The translations under genes were made by a program, and so were the position numbers. DNA of 64,000 nucleotides from Acholoe squamosa (lineage: Eukaryota > Annelida > Polychaeta > Phyllodocida > Polynoidae): NCBI GenBank assembly GCA_949317995.1, contig OX439040.1, positions 60,422,089 to 60,486,088 of the forward strand, in the 5' to 3' direction. Shown here one piece after another: positions 30,850-42,734 of this stretch. The notes below the pieces were generated by a model. That model was not told the DNA's origin. It saw nothing but the letters and a program-made list of their open reading frames with translations, and made no database searches. Positions within the stretch are counted from its first letter, which is position 1, and the number at the start of each line of letters is the position of its first letter.

Positions 30850-33620
30850 ATCATTAACGTACCCTATTTGTTAACCTCTCACAGAATGGCCACAGCTCAT
30901 CTATACATCATCATATGCCATTGTTATCACATACACCATCACAAGAGAGGTTGTACTACCTATCTAGAGTCATTTAACCCTGCATAAGGCCCATCTTGGG
31001 TGTTTAATATCACTTTGAAAATTAAAAATCACAAAATTTCTACACTTCTCGCAAAGCATGCATGCCATGGGGTGCTAAAATACATCTTTATATACACCAA
31101 ATAGTATTTTCTCATAAGCCAAACATGTCTATGATTGAATACAAATAATAGAAACACCATACAAGATGATAGGCTGGCACTATAACAATAGAACTTTAAC
31201 CATCTCAAAATCCTCCTACCGGTCATTAACGTACCCCATTTACTAACCTATCAAAGAATGGCCACAGCTCACCTATACACTATCATATACCATTGGCATC
31301 ACACACATAATGAGTAAAGAGGTTGTACTACCTATCTAGAGTCATTTAAATATAAATAAGGCCCATCTTGGGTGTTCAATATCACTTTGAAAATTAAAAT
31401 CACAACTTTTTCAACACTTCTCGCGGCCTTTGCTTGCAGCACAGTACAAAAATATACACTTATATACCTTAAATACTCTTTCCTGAGGGTAAATGAGATT
31501 ATAATAAATATATACAGTCATTTAACCATTGATAAGGGCCATCTTGGGTGTTTAATATCACTTTGGAAATTAAAAATCACAAAATTTCTACACTTCTCGC
31601 AACATCTGCATGTCATGGAGTGCTAATATGTATCTTTATATACACCAAATAGTATTTTTTGATAAGTCACACACCTCTACTATTGAATAGAAATGTTAGA
31701 AACACCATACCATGTCATAGGTTGACAATATCCAATTTTAACTTTGTTCATCTCTCAATCCTCGTACCGTCATTAACGTACCCCGGTCTTTAACCTATCA
31801 AAGAATGGCCACAGCTCAACTCTACACCATCATATACCATTGGTATTGCACACACATTGACAAAAGAGATTGTACGACCTATCTAGAGTCATTTAAACAT
31901 GCATAAGGCCCATCTTGGGTGTCCAATATCACTTTTAGAATTAAATATCACAAAATTTCTACACTTCTCGCAACATCTGCATGTCATGGAGTGCTAAAAT
32001 GTATCTTTATATACACCAAATAGTATTTTTTGATAAGTCACACACCTCTACTATTGAATAGAAATGTTAGAAACACCATACCATGTCATAGGTTGACAAT
32101 ATCGAATTTTAACTTTGTTAGTGTCAAAATTGCTTGTACCGATCATTAACGTACCCCAGTCGTTAACCTATCAAAGAATGGCCACAGCTCAACTCTACAC
32201 CATCATATACCATTGGCATTGCACACACATTGACAAAAGAGATTGTACTACCTATCTAGAGTCATTTAAACATGCATAAGGCCCATCTTGGGTGTCCAAT
32301 ATCACTTTTAGAATTAAATATCACAAAATTTCTACACTTCTCGCAACATCTGCATGTCATGGAGTGCTAATATGTATCTTTATATACACCAAATAGTATT
32401 TTTTGATAAGTCACACACCTCTACTATTGAATAGAAATGTTAGAAACACCATACCATGTCATAGGTTGACAATATCCAATTTTAACTTTGTTCATCTCTC
32501 AATCCTCGTACCGTCATTAACGTACCCCGGTCTTTAACCTATCAAAGAATGGCCACAGCTCAACTCTACACCATCATATACCATTGGCATTGCACACACA
32601 TTGACAAAAGAGATTGTACTACCTATCTAAAGTCATTTAAACATGCATAAGGCCCATCTTGGGTGTCCAATATCACTTTTAGAATTAAATATCACAAAAT
32701 TTCTACACTTCTCGCAACATCTGCATGTCATGGAGTGCTAAAATGTATCTTTATATACACCAAATAGTATTTTTTGACAAACCACACACCTCTACTATTG
32801 AATAGAAATGTTAGAAATACCAGACCAAGTGATAGGTTGAAAATATAGAATTTTAACTTTGTTAATGTCAAAATTGCTCGTACCGATCATTAACGTACCC
32901 CAGTCGTTAACCTATCAAAGAATGGCCACAGCTCAACTCTACACCATCATATACCATTGGCATTGCACACACATTGACAAAAGAGATTGTACTACCTATC
33001 TAGAGTCATTTAAACATGCATAAGGCCCATCTTGGGTGTCCAATATCACTTTTAGAATTAAATATCACAAAATTTCTACACTTCTCGCAACATCTGCATG
33101 TCATGGAGTGCTAAAATGTATTTTTATATACACCAAATAGTATTTTTTGACAAACCACACACCTCTACTATTGAATAGAAATGTTAGAAATACCAGACCA
33201 AGTGATAGGTTGAAAATATAGAATTTTAACTTTGTTAATGTCAAAATTGCTCGTACCGATCATTAACGTACCCCAGTCGTTAACCTATCAAAGAATGGCC
33301 ACAGCTCAACTCTACACCATCATATGCCATTGTTATCACATACACCATCACAAGAGAGGTTGTACTACCTATCTAGAGTCATTTAAACATACATAAGGCC
33401 CATCTTGGGTGTTCAATATCACTTTGAAAATTAAATATCACAACTTTTTCAACACTTCTCGCGGCCTTCGCTTGCAGCACAGTACAAAAATATACACTTA
33501 TATACCTTAAATACTCTTTCCTGAGGGTAAATAAGATCATAATACATATATAGAGTCATTTAACCATTGATCCTAAAAACTCGCTAAAACTCCAGCAACT
33601 GAGATGTAACACTTGTGTGA
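30850..33620 (+). repeat. Tandem array of ~372 bp units
   Basis: Units begin near 30850, 31222, 31771, 32142, 32514, 32886 and 33258. Each has the order motif, CTATCAAAGAATGGCCACAGC, CATCATATACCATTGG, GTACTACCTATCTAGAGTC, AAGGCCCATCTTGGGTG, CTACACTTCTCGC and ACACCAAATAGTATTTTT. The second unit is extended by a partial ~177 bp copy. The inner units are most alike and the outer ones diverge, as expected for unequal crossing-over. No frame is conserved. Confidence 0.9.
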
Positions 33621-33688
33621 AACAAACAGAACCATTTAGCAACTATTGGCAAGTCTGTTGTCTTCCTCCTTACGGTGCTTTATTAGTT

Positions 33689-33940
33689 TCATGTTGGCCA
33701 TTTTGACTGTGTTATCATGGAGGATGACTCTAGATAGGTATTACAATCTCTTTTGTCAATGTGTGTGCAAAGCCAATGGTATATGATGATGTATGGATAA
33801 GCTGTGGCCATTCTTTGACAGGTTAACGACTGGGGTACGTTAATGACCGGTACGAGCAATTTTGACATTAACAAAGTAAAACAAATCACTTGGTAAGGTA
33901 TTTCTAACATTCTATTCAATAGTAGAGATGTGTGGCTTAC
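33689..33940 (-). repeat. Inverted partial copy of the 372 bp unit
   Basis: Reverse-oriented unit fragment with GCCATTCTTTGACAGGTTAACG, the motif GGGGTACGTTAATGACCGG, and AACATTCTATTCAATAGTAG. It lies between the array and the gene. Confidence 0.75.
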
Positions 33941-33978
33941 TATAAAAGAGTATCTGAATGCTATAGTGATATTATAAA

Positions 33979-34311
33979 CTATCCACCTACCTCCTCACTC
34001 CCGTCGGGGGACGAGAAGGACACCCGCTGGTACCTGGGGCGAGGGGCGAAGGGGAGGCGAACGGTCAGCTTCCCGAGCCCCTTGCCCCGGCCCCCTGCGG
34101 GCGTCCCTCTTCCGGCTGCCACAGGTGCCGGTGCGGAGGCTGCAGCCGGACGTGGAGCCGCCTGCTCCGCTGCAGCCCCGGGAGCCGCCTGCTCTGGCAC
34201 CAACACCGCAGCAGCGGTCGCAGCTGGGGTGCCCCTCCCAGTGCCTGCCTTGGCCTTCGGTCTCCCTGTTGGTGTGGGTGGGAGCGGCGGGAGGCCCAGC
34301 TTCTTCCGTCT
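33979..34311 (-). CDS. Exon C of the 6.5 kb element gene
   Basis: Downstream exon of a predicted spliced gene. The acceptor is CTGAATTCAG at 34312-34321 on the minus strand, and the frame continues in phase from exon B. It encodes RRKKLGLPPLPPTPTGRPKA, then Ala/Pro/Glu-rich repeats, then a GRGKGLGKL basic stretch and a VRLPFAPRPRYQRVSFSSPD segment, and stops after EEVGG. A good donor (GAG then GTAGGT) just before the stop, at 33991, suggests the chain may go on in a further exon that I could not find. Much richer in GC than its surroundings. No family recognised. Confidence 0.55.
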   Translation of the reverse strand, partial: RRKKLGLPPLPPTPTGRPKAKAGTGRGTPAATAAAVLVPEQAAPGAAAEQAAPRPAAASAPAPVAAGRGTPAGGRGKGLGKLTVRLPFAPRPRYQRVSFSSPDGSEEVGG

Positions 34312-34520
34312 CTGAATTCAGAAAGGGAAAGACACATTAAGTAAACTGTCACACTGGCGAGTTACTCGCAGCAGTGTTTTGACTTAGCATTTACAGTATC
34401 TGTCCCTTGAAATTTGTATACTTATTAACATTCTTAATCTCACATCACAATAAAATGTTACCACAAGAGTAGCAGATTTTGAGGCACCACAGAGACTGAG
34501 AGGACGGAAAATTATCAAAC

Positions 34521-34874
34521 CTTGTTCTCTTTCTGTCTCTCCCAGTAAGCCTTCTTCCGGGCATGGAGCATCTCGCGCCGCCGCTGCTCCTCAGCAGGGT
34601 CTCCCGCCAGTCTCTCCCTGTCTTTCTCTCTCTGGCGACGCGAGATCTCCGCCCGGTGGGCATCATAGGCGGCCGCCCCCATCTCCTGCCGTAGCCTGGT
34701 CTCGTACCGGGCCAAAGCTGCGGCATGGAGACGGGCCGCCTTCTCCCGGTCCTCCCGGTCCTCCTGGTCCTCCAGGTCCGGAGCATCAGCGGGAGCGGGC
34801 TCCCGCACACACCTCTTAGGGCGACGGGGGGGGGGGGGGTCGCCCCCACCGCCACTGGGGGCTACGTCAGCCAT
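34521..34874 (-). CDS. Exon B of the 6.5 kb element gene: Arg/Glu-rich coiled protein
   Basis: 118 codons from MADVAPSGGGGD to QKENK. A Gly/Pro-rich start and basic RRPKR are followed by an acidic patch DLEDQEDREDREK and a long charged helix with ARYETRLRQEMG, ISRRQREKDRERL and ARKKAYWERQKE. The helix is rich in Arg, Lys, Glu and Ala, so a coiled coil or a DNA-contacting helix is plausible. A strong acceptor (polypyrimidine then TTTTTGCAG) ends immediately before this ATG, and the donor AAG/GTTTGA follows at 34521. The intron to exon C is 209 bp and GT-AG. Possible job: accessory protein or binder of the iterated motif; this is inference. Confidence 0.6.
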
Positions 34875-36124
34875 CTGCAAAAATGAGAAGAAATACATTA
34901 AATAAAAAGGTAAATAGTGATTGAACAAGTTCCTATATGCTGACAAAGGATGTACAACAACGCCAAAGATTTTATCAGAGGTTTTTATGCTGATATGGTA
35001 ATTCATAGTGAGGAAATCAGTAGATTTTAAGATAATAAGGAATTTGTTAGTGTATGAATACTGATAAGATATACATAAATAAATAGGAAAAAAATATTCA
35101 TCATGTTCCTATATGCTTACAAATGATGTACAGTAACCCCGGAAGTTCAATCAGCTGATTAATTGCTAATATGGAAATTTATACTGACAAAATATAAAGA
35201 AAATGCTGAAATATACCCACCACAAAAATTCTTTGGAAAAAAAGTATTCAGTATCTAACTAATGGCACTTGTGTGAGTTAGAGGTACCATAGGGGCATGT
35301 CATGGTGAAATATGATGGAGCTATGTGCACTGGAAGTGCCACTTGTGTGGAAAATACAGAATAAGAAGGGGGGGTACGTTAATGATCGCAAAGGTTTATA
35401 ACCACTCAGCAGTGGGGGCTTTGTGCAAGGGTGAGCTTACCTGGTCAACACAACAGAGGGGGGACATGTCTAACATACCCACCATAAAACATTCCCCTGA
35501 ATCCAAGATGGCGACCAGTAGGCAGGCATCTTGCCACCGGGGTACGTTAATGATCGACGAACACTATCTTCCTAAATTTGGCCACTATGGCTATGCTTTC
35601 GATCCCACAGGAGGATTAACACACCAAAATGCCCAAATAGAGGTAGGAGAAGGAATATAACCCCAATAAAACATGAGATGAGCACAATTTTGGCCGTGAG
35701 GGGGCCTAAAAGTTCACGACGAGGCAGAAATTTGGCCGTTCAAGACCAAATTGGGGTGGGGGGGGTCATCTCAAAACACCCAAACATGGCCCAAAATGCA
35801 TCTTACACACGTAGGGGGTCCTATTCTAAAGGATTATCAACAATTTAGACCCAAGGGTACATCATCTCGGCCAGGAGAGGCCAAATTCTGCTTGCCGAGC
35901 GAAAAAATCATTAACGTACCCCAATTTTGAAAATACAGCCTGGGGTGGCCAAAGCTTCACCCTGGGGCCCCGGGCTGCATTGCAGGCCTCACCCGGCAAC
36001 ACATTTTACCCCCTAGCATCCAAAATACATCGTTCCGGTACACAAAAATCGATCTACGGCCCCCCACAGACATCTCCAACAATATTTCATCGCAATTTCA
36101 TGGAATTTCGTGGAATTTCCTTAC

Positions 36125-36295
36125 CTTCTTCGCTTTTTTGTGATGTGTTTTGCAGTGGAAGTCTGCTGGAAGTCGGCTATAAACAACCTGTGACCTCCTC
36201 TGAGCTGAAACACGGTACCCAGATGCAGGCCACTTCCGCCGGGCAACAGGAAGTCGTTTTTCTCTTCCCGCGCTGTTTTTCCCGCCGCCGATCAT
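36125..36295 (-). CDS. Exon A of the 6.5 kb element gene (coding or 5' untranslated)
   Basis: A perfect donor AAG/GTAAGG lies at 36125/36124. The exon is open from an ATG at 36293-36295 (or from 36355) and would run in phase into exon B across a 1.25 kb intron. The predicted peptide is short and basic (GREKRLPVARRKW, HHKKAKK). If translation starts at the exon B Met, this exon is 5' untranslated. The ATG at 36295 lies inside a copy of the iterated motif, and the region is CG-rich with GGCGGGAAAA, an E2F-like sequence. Confidence 0.45.
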
Positions 36296-36320
36296 TAACG
36301 TACCCCGCTTACGAAGAGAC
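36270..36320 (-). promoter_or_regulatory. Predicted promoter region with one iterated motif
   Basis: On the minus strand the motif GGGGTACGTTAATGATCG is followed directly by GCGGCGGGAAAAACAGCGCG. It lies just upstream of exon A. The overlap of motif, CG-rich promoter-like sequence and possible start suggests that the factor binding the motif could control this gene. Confidence 0.35.
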
Positions 36321-36999
36321 CCCCCATACAGCCAAACCAGACTGTATTTGGCCACAATTCTTGTTCAGGCATGATGTATTTACTCTAAAAGTGACCATAG
36401 ACTGTGGGAATTGTATGTATTTGGTTTATTTTATTCTATTTAGAGGCAAAAGCCAGGGGTACGTTAATGATCGCGGTGTGCATTGAAAATCACTTATATG
36501 TGCCTGCCAAGGGTAATTCCCGGAGTACATGAAAAATTTTTTTATAGAAGACTCCCCCCTAGGGTACCTCTTAATTGCATATAATAAGAACACTGATTAT
36601 ATTCCCTAACCAGGTTAGATAGGCTCTATCATTAACGTACCCCACGTGAAAATTTATAATTAAATGCATATAGAAGATAAATTATGTCCCAAGACCCACC
36701 CAAACCATATGGAAATCTTAGCTGTGAACCCCCACTAAGGAATAAAAATATTATTGGTGGTGTAGAAGTGTTTCCCTTGCTATTATATGCCCAAGAAGCC
36801 ACCTGACCAGTAAAACCTGGAATGACCCATATATATATATATATATATGCTGTGTACAACATCTACATTGATGCTGATTAAATACTGATGTATAGCAGTA
36901 AGGAAATACTGTCCATTACTTTCTAGTCAACATGCCTTTTATGCCTCAGTATTATATATAGGGCAGGGATATTGGAATGTGCAGGGGTATACGGGTCAG

Positions 37000-38000
37000 A
37001 TGCAGATTAATGAAGGGGCAGCTGCACTACTCTATTCCCATACGTTACAGGGAGGCTGCCATATGGGTGGGTAGGGTAGTTGTATATATTTCGTCGGTTG
37101 ATCGTTTGGCGGTACGCTAGGAGTGAGGCAGGGTAGTTCGGGACTGACACTCTGACAGCCTGACCTAGCCTGCACACAACCTCCATGACAAGGACATGTT
37201 GTGGGTTGATGGGATCTCACAACATCTCTCCATCCAATCATCCCATACACCCAACCTTGGCCGCTTGTACATGACTTTTAGGCTGCAATACCACTTGGTA
37301 TGACCCATTCATAACTGCTTGCGACCTCTGCTCACCCTGTCCCTTCCCAGTCATCCTACCATGGTCAATGTTATTTCACAATCCTCCTCTGTGCATCAGG
37401 CCTATAACTAGCACTGATTGCCGGATGATTTGATTTGGTATATATGTTGGAGCATTTAACCCAGTTCAAATGTGGAGCCAAATTGACTGATATACCCCGA
37501 CATCTCTTATCTTTATCAATTATGCAGGGTAGAACATTTTTTGAATCATCAGGGTGCTGGGTAAGTTCCTTCAAACAGATGAAGTCCACAATGCATGGAG
37601 CTCTCAAGTACATAATAATATCTGCCATGCCTATCCTCTCTGCTGATCCCCTTTCCCTATACTTCTCAGTCATGTAAAAGCCACTGTCAGCTTTTACCCA
37701 GATTCCCTTGGTACACTATTGACTGCCACCTTTATCAAGGAGACTGACAGACACCAGGGGACGGCTGTCGATCTCCATGTCATAGTTCTGACATCAATGG
37801 CAAGAGCAACAATGCTATATTACCCATGGCAGTGAAAAAATAAATCAATAGAAACTGCAAATTCAAAGGCCTCTTACAATCTGGTGTGCTGAATGACAGG
37901 ATGACATCCACTCAACAAAAACACAGTGATAAGGTCGAATCCCACATGGCGATTTAGGGCTCCAATATCTCAGTGATTTTGTCCTTTGCGTTCTAGGGGC
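37000..38000 (+). repeat. LCR-2 unit 0, block P
   Basis: Matches 47850-48760 and 55930-56560. Landmarks in order are GTAGTTGTATATATTT, ACTCTGACAGCCTGACC, ACACAACCTCCATGACAAGG, TTGATGGGATCTCACAAC, and (in units 0 and I) CAAAGGCCTCTT and GACATCCACTCAACAAAAAC. There is no shared coding frame. Confidence 0.65.
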
Positions 38001-38009
38001 ATTCCTGAA

Positions 38010-38954
38010 CCCCTAGAATGCAGGGATAGCTGCCTATAATGGGTCTTAACTCGCTGTTGGATTCAATATAAATTGAGCAATCCTTGCGATTTAGGGGCTC
38101 AGTAAAATCCCTACAATGCAAAGGAAAAAATCCCAGAGATATGTGAGCCTTAATTCGCCATGTGGGAATCGACCTGCAGCAGATATGACTTGTTCCATCT
38201 AGCAAGGTTGATGTGTTTTATGGGATTTGATTGAGCACTATGTTACTACAAAGTTCATGTTTCCTTAGAACCTATAAATACCCTTCCATTGATGATATAC
38301 AGTGCAAATCATGACCACACTGACATTAAACTCAGCCCCATCATATAGTTTCTTTTTCCGAGATTCAGTCATGAATGGCTTGGTGGATTATTCACTGCAT
38401 TCCCCTGGGGAAAACACCTTGCGTGGTTTTAAGACACCATACTCCCACATTAGGTGCACTATAGCCCAGGTAGTCAGTGTCTACATAAATTGCCTTTACG
38501 AACTGAGAAGCAAATAAATCCAGATTTTGATCACCACATGGATAGAGATAGTGATGCTATAACTTTATCTATCTCACTTTAAACTGTAGCCTGGAGGTTA
38601 ATTCAAAAAGCTCTGCTATCGCTACCTATGCAATGTTAGCGTAGGCACATCTCATAAGACCTAGTGTTACTACAATAAAATGGCTAGTGGTGTTAGGCCA
38701 GTACCTAATAGGAACTACTATGCAGTTTTTCACTATTCCACTTCCAGTACTAACACCACCCCTTCATTTATACTGAGAAATGATAGTGGTTTCCTCTGAG
38801 TTCAAGAGCACTGGTGTGGGGGACATTCCTTGTTGCAAAAGTGAATGCACCTGCTGAGAGGCTCTTGAGGCTATTCATGAGTTAAGAGCATTTGAATGGA
38901 TTTTCTCATAGTCCTTGAGGGCTCTTGACATTTCAGGGTCAAGTGCACCTGACA

Positions 38955-38956
<2 letters not shown>
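38010..38956. other. no recognisable gene
   Basis: I see no gene or clear repeat. A GATTTAGGG...CCTAGAA...TGCA-type word recurs in both orientations at 37960-38130, possibly a small imperfect hairpin. Confidence 0.3.

Positions 38957-39039
<83 letters not shown>
38957..39039. repeat. (TA)n microsatellite
   Basis: About 83 bp of uninterrupted TA dinucleotides. Confidence 0.95.
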
Positions 39040-39043
<4 letters not shown>

Positions 39044-39960
39044 GCAGAACCCAATGTTGCCACTCTTGAGAAAACGAGTTTTTCCACTTCTATTTTCTAC
39101 CTTCCACTGCTAATTCTTCTCTGTGGACCTGTTTCCACTCTGCACACTTTGTTAGCTGCTTGGGATAGCTGGCTATCAGAAAGGAAGGCAGGCCTACCTT
39201 ACCACAGCAATAAAGAATAAGGGAGGAAAATCACCAACATCTCACAGGTACCAATGGCAGAGCCTTTTGGGTTAACCTGCAGAAGGCTACTAAGGTTAGG
39301 AGAGCCATCACTATCTCTATCGTAGTTAACATTCCAAGTAATTCCTCATCTGTTCAGTACTGCCTTGGCCAATTACAGCTCTTTGTTTCCTGAAACTTCA
39401 TTTTGCAAATTGTGTTGTTCATTTTGCAAATTGTGTTAAACAGAGATACCCTACCATTTTAGAGTACACCTAGTTGACGCATTCTAATTCCTCACCATTA
39501 TAACTATATAGGAAGTGTGCGATATGTTTTCACGGTGATATAGCAAAATTGTTTCCCTGTGTCAGTGTGCTATATAGTCTTGCCTTGTTTGATCCAGTTG
39601 GGCTGTGCTTTTTGCGTGACCAATCCTTGCTCCAAAATTTAAAACACTGGCCATATCCTATGTATACATGCATGATAAATGCATATCTAGATGTTCTCTA
39701 TACCTTTTTGTCACATACTGTATGGTATATCATCTTGACAATGTATACAAAATGGCAGAGGGTGCTTTTTGGCAGCATTTAGATGCATGCTACAGAGGAT
39801 TGCTATAATTTACACGTCAAAAGGAAAATCACAAGAAAGGAAATACATCTATAAATCAGTTGATGTTATATTCTTGAGTCAGAGACCATTTCTATTATAT
39901 ATTCTCTGTACTTGGTAATATGAATTCTAGAGCGCCTTAGGCTTTGCATGTACCCTATAG
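39040..39960. other. no recognisable gene
   Basis: Only a short tandem of ATTTTGCAAATTGTGTT (39399-39440) stands out. Frames here look like chance. Confidence 0.3.
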
Positions 39961-39999
39961 AGTATCCAGAATTGCCTATTCATGTGAGGTCTACAAGGC

Positions 40000-40450
40000 T
40001 TGGATGTACATAGATATGTAGGTCTAGTGCTAACCCTTGCCAGACACTGTAGAAGAGAGGGGCATGCATTTCATCATGGTCATTGTCTTTACTCTCTACA
40101 CCCTTGCCTGCAAACTGGATTGCGGCACACATTCCCTGCAGAACGTCCTACCCATCTATCTCTAGTTATTGTCATGCATACGAAAGTACAGCCAGGATCT
40201 GGCTATGGTAACATCAATCATATTCAGGGACCCATTGACTGGTTCTATCCGGGAGATCCCTGATGCTTCCTAGGTCGTCCTTTCAATGAGGTTTTTGACA
40301 CGACGGAGCTGGCTAGAAATACAGACTGTTACAGCATATCATGTTCAGGTAGAAGAAATCTGGGAATTCATTGTCAATACTAGTAAATGGGTGCCTGCCT
40401 CCAACCCCTCAATCCCCTCGCACGGACGGTTTCCATAAAGGTCATTTACT
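40000..40450 (+). repeat. LCR-2 unit 0, block Q (first copy) and P-end block
   Basis: 40050-40250 matches block Q at 41430-41620, 51720-51910 and 58980-59190 (words CATCATGGTCATTGTC, GCCTGCAAACT and ATCAATCATATTCAGG). 40395-40465 matches the end of block P (CTGCCTCCAA...CCTC...AAGGTCATTTACTG), which in unit I is interrupted by a LINE and a MITE. Confidence 0.55.
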
Positions 40451-40607
40451 GTGATAAAGCTTGAAACTTATTTGGCCATGGCATCCAGCGTTAATTTCCA
40501 TAACTAGCATAAATTATACATTGCCTGTGTAGACATGGATTCACGAAATGTCACATTGGTATCGATGAAATATTGCCAATAATGACATGATGCTGACAGG
40601 CGGAATT

Positions 40608-40609
<2 letters not shown>

Positions 40610-40674
<65 letters not shown>

Positions 40675-40699
40675 CTATTTATTTATCTATTTATTTATA
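40610..40699. repeat. (TA)n then (TTATCTAT)n microsatellite
   Basis: TA run to about 40671, followed by TTTATCTATTTATTTATC repeats. Confidence 0.95.
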
Positions 40700-41409
40700 T
40701 AGCATTGCATGTGCCGAGTGTTTGTCATCATAAACTAATAGTTTTCTGTTTGTTATTTCCAGGTGAGTGACCAAAGAATACACAAGCCAGTTGTCTATTG
40801 TTGATATTGGTAAGTATGGTGAAGTATAGGATTTGAAATAAAGAGAGAATTGGTAAAAAGAGCAACATGGTGACAAATGTACATGAACCACAAGCACGAG
40901 GCATCCTGTCACCCTGTAAAGGCTACTTGTTTTAGGTTCAATCTATATTCGGAAAGAACTATGAAAAGATGGGTACCCAGTTATATAAGAGGCACCAAGG
41001 TTTATTCAGGTTCCTAATTACAAATAATCTAAAGGTTTCCAATTTCTGATGAACTTCTCAAAATTATAGGCTACCCAAGTAAGTATTCAGAGTCAGAGGG
41101 CAGGTAACTCCTCTATGTAGAGAACCGCTGAGGATTCTAACTCCACCAGCTGCCAACCTAACTATAATAGCCACAGGGGTTGGGTGGTGACCCCTTGAGC
41201 CTAAGTCGAGAAGCCTGGAGAACAGTGCTGCCCCTATTCCCCAGGCATTACTGACTCAGACCCGAGTGGACCACCACTTGGAAGCTGGCCAACTCGGAAG
41301 CTATGTAACGCTAGTATAAACAGTGCCCCTACAACCCTTAAAGGGCCAAAACGCGAGACTTAAGACCCACGTAGTGATGCATGTAAATGACAGGGCCCAT
41401 AGAGATTCT

Positions 41410-41750
41410 GGGAATAAGGCCGGAGGATTAAAGACACCATGGAAGGAGACACACCATTCATCATGATCATTATCTATCCCTGTGCTGCCAGGCCAGCAAA
41501 CTCAATTGCAGCCAAAAACAGCTCCCCCCCCCATCATCTCAATCTATCGTCATTTATTCCACAATGCACACCAGACCATGGCTTGGGTACTATCAATCAC
41601 ATCCAGGAAAACCATGGCTGGTTTCTTTTCTGATAATGATATTCTTATTGCATTGAGGTCATGTTTCATCTCTAGACCATGGTATTTTGAAATGATCCGG
41701 ATTGATAAGACAGAATGTTAACAATAAAGAGAATAGTGATGGATCAGTGA
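41410..41750 (+). repeat. LCR-2 block Q, second copy
   Basis: Words AAGACACCATGG, GAGACACA, TTCATCATGATCATTATC and TATCAATCACATCCAGG match the other Q blocks. Having two Q blocks in unit 0 means an extra local duplication. Confidence 0.6.
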
Positions 41751-42734
41751 GGTCTGGGATCTCATTGATTTCAAGCCGTCTATACACCCAGCCCTTATTC
41801 AAGATAAGTGCTTATTTAAGACTTATATTATAGTGTACTTTAAGATTTCAATAACCTTGTAACCCCAACGCTTATTCAAGACCAGCAGATCAAGTCCGCA
41901 ATTGAGTGTACTGGGTATCATTCAAATGCAAATCCCCATTAATCTTATAAGCGCTGCGGGCCATTTTCCTAACATGCCACGACTGCACCCAACCACAATG
42001 CTTTGAGGTTAAAATTAGAGGCAGTGATAACACAAAGTGTCATAAGTAGCGTGTTCATCAGAAAATACAAATAATGAATTTAGAAATCCAAGTTTGGTTG
42101 TGGATGAAAAATATCATGCAGAAATTGACAATCCCTAAAAAAAGCTGAGAATCTATTTGAAATTAGACTAGTTATGGAAAATGTTGTCTGCTTTTGGGGG
42201 TGTCATTTACCACTAGTACCAGTGGTGAGTGTGTGGGTAGACAGCAGACAGGAAGGCATCACTCACTCACAACTCATGACAGATACTGCCCCGGGCCTGG
42301 GTACAATGGGTAGAGCCGATCTCATAAGGTAAAATACAGCCTTTACATATTGTAATTATGCAGAAATGCGTTTATATCTAACATATATTTGAACATTAGG
42401 TCGTTACAAGCTATATTCATTGTATACAGATCCTGCCTTAGTCCTGCTGCACTGGGGAACTCTCCCATCCCCTTCTCTCCTCCCCTCCACAATACACCGG
42501 AGAACAATCTATGGCATTCCAATATGGCTGAGATCAGGAAGCTATCTACCTCCAGATGTTTCTGTTCTCAAGTCCATAAACTTGTATATCATACATTCAC
42601 ATCTGTTCAGTCACTTGACGACAGAATACCTGCAGAGCCACTTATAAGTACATTTGATACAGTTGTAACATTACCTCCATAGATAATAGGCTTTAGGATA
42701 AAGAGTTTTCATTTGATTCTTTAAGATACAGTCT

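Larger units (their letters stand above)
30483..36644. promoter_or_regulatory. Set of ~15 iterated GGGGTACGTTAATGATCG motifs
   Basis: Plus-orientation copies (GGGGTACGTTAATGA) lie near 30483, 33833, 35371, 35539 and 36457. Copies in the opposite orientation lie near 30850, 31222, 31771, 32142, 32514, 32886, 33258, 35908, 36291 and 36628. The flanks differ, especially at 35.3-36.7 kb, where only the ~15-18 bp motif is shared. That is what repeated binding sites look like. A protein that binds them is inferred. Confidence 0.65.
30299..36828. mobile_element. 6.5 kb TIR element with iterated TCATTAACGTACCCC motif
   Basis: The ends are a perfect 27-bp inverted repeat, GGGTCATTCCAGGTTTTACT plus GGTCAGG (30299-30325 and 36802-36828), flanked on both sides by (TA)n. 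Inside are about 15 copies of a motif with core TCATTAACGTACCCC, in both orientations. The outermost copies stand about 185 bp from each end and face one another. The left half is a ~372 bp tandem array; the right half holds a GC-rich spliced gene. No transposase with a DDE/D signature was recognised. It may be a non-autonomous DNA transposon, or one whose transposase is too divergent or lost. Confidence 0.7.

Noticed and set aside
30850..33620. CRISPR-like array
   Set aside because: Units are ~372 bp and almost wholly repeated, with no short repeat/unique spacer pattern, and the DNA is eukaryotic.
33932..34340. Plus-strand Ala/Pro-rich frames opposite the 6.5 kb element gene
   Set aside because: They are antisense shadows in GC-rich DNA; the minus-strand reading has matching splice sites and consistent phase.
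38875..39087. Ile/Tyr-repeat protein
   Set aside because: Artefact of a long (TA)n run.
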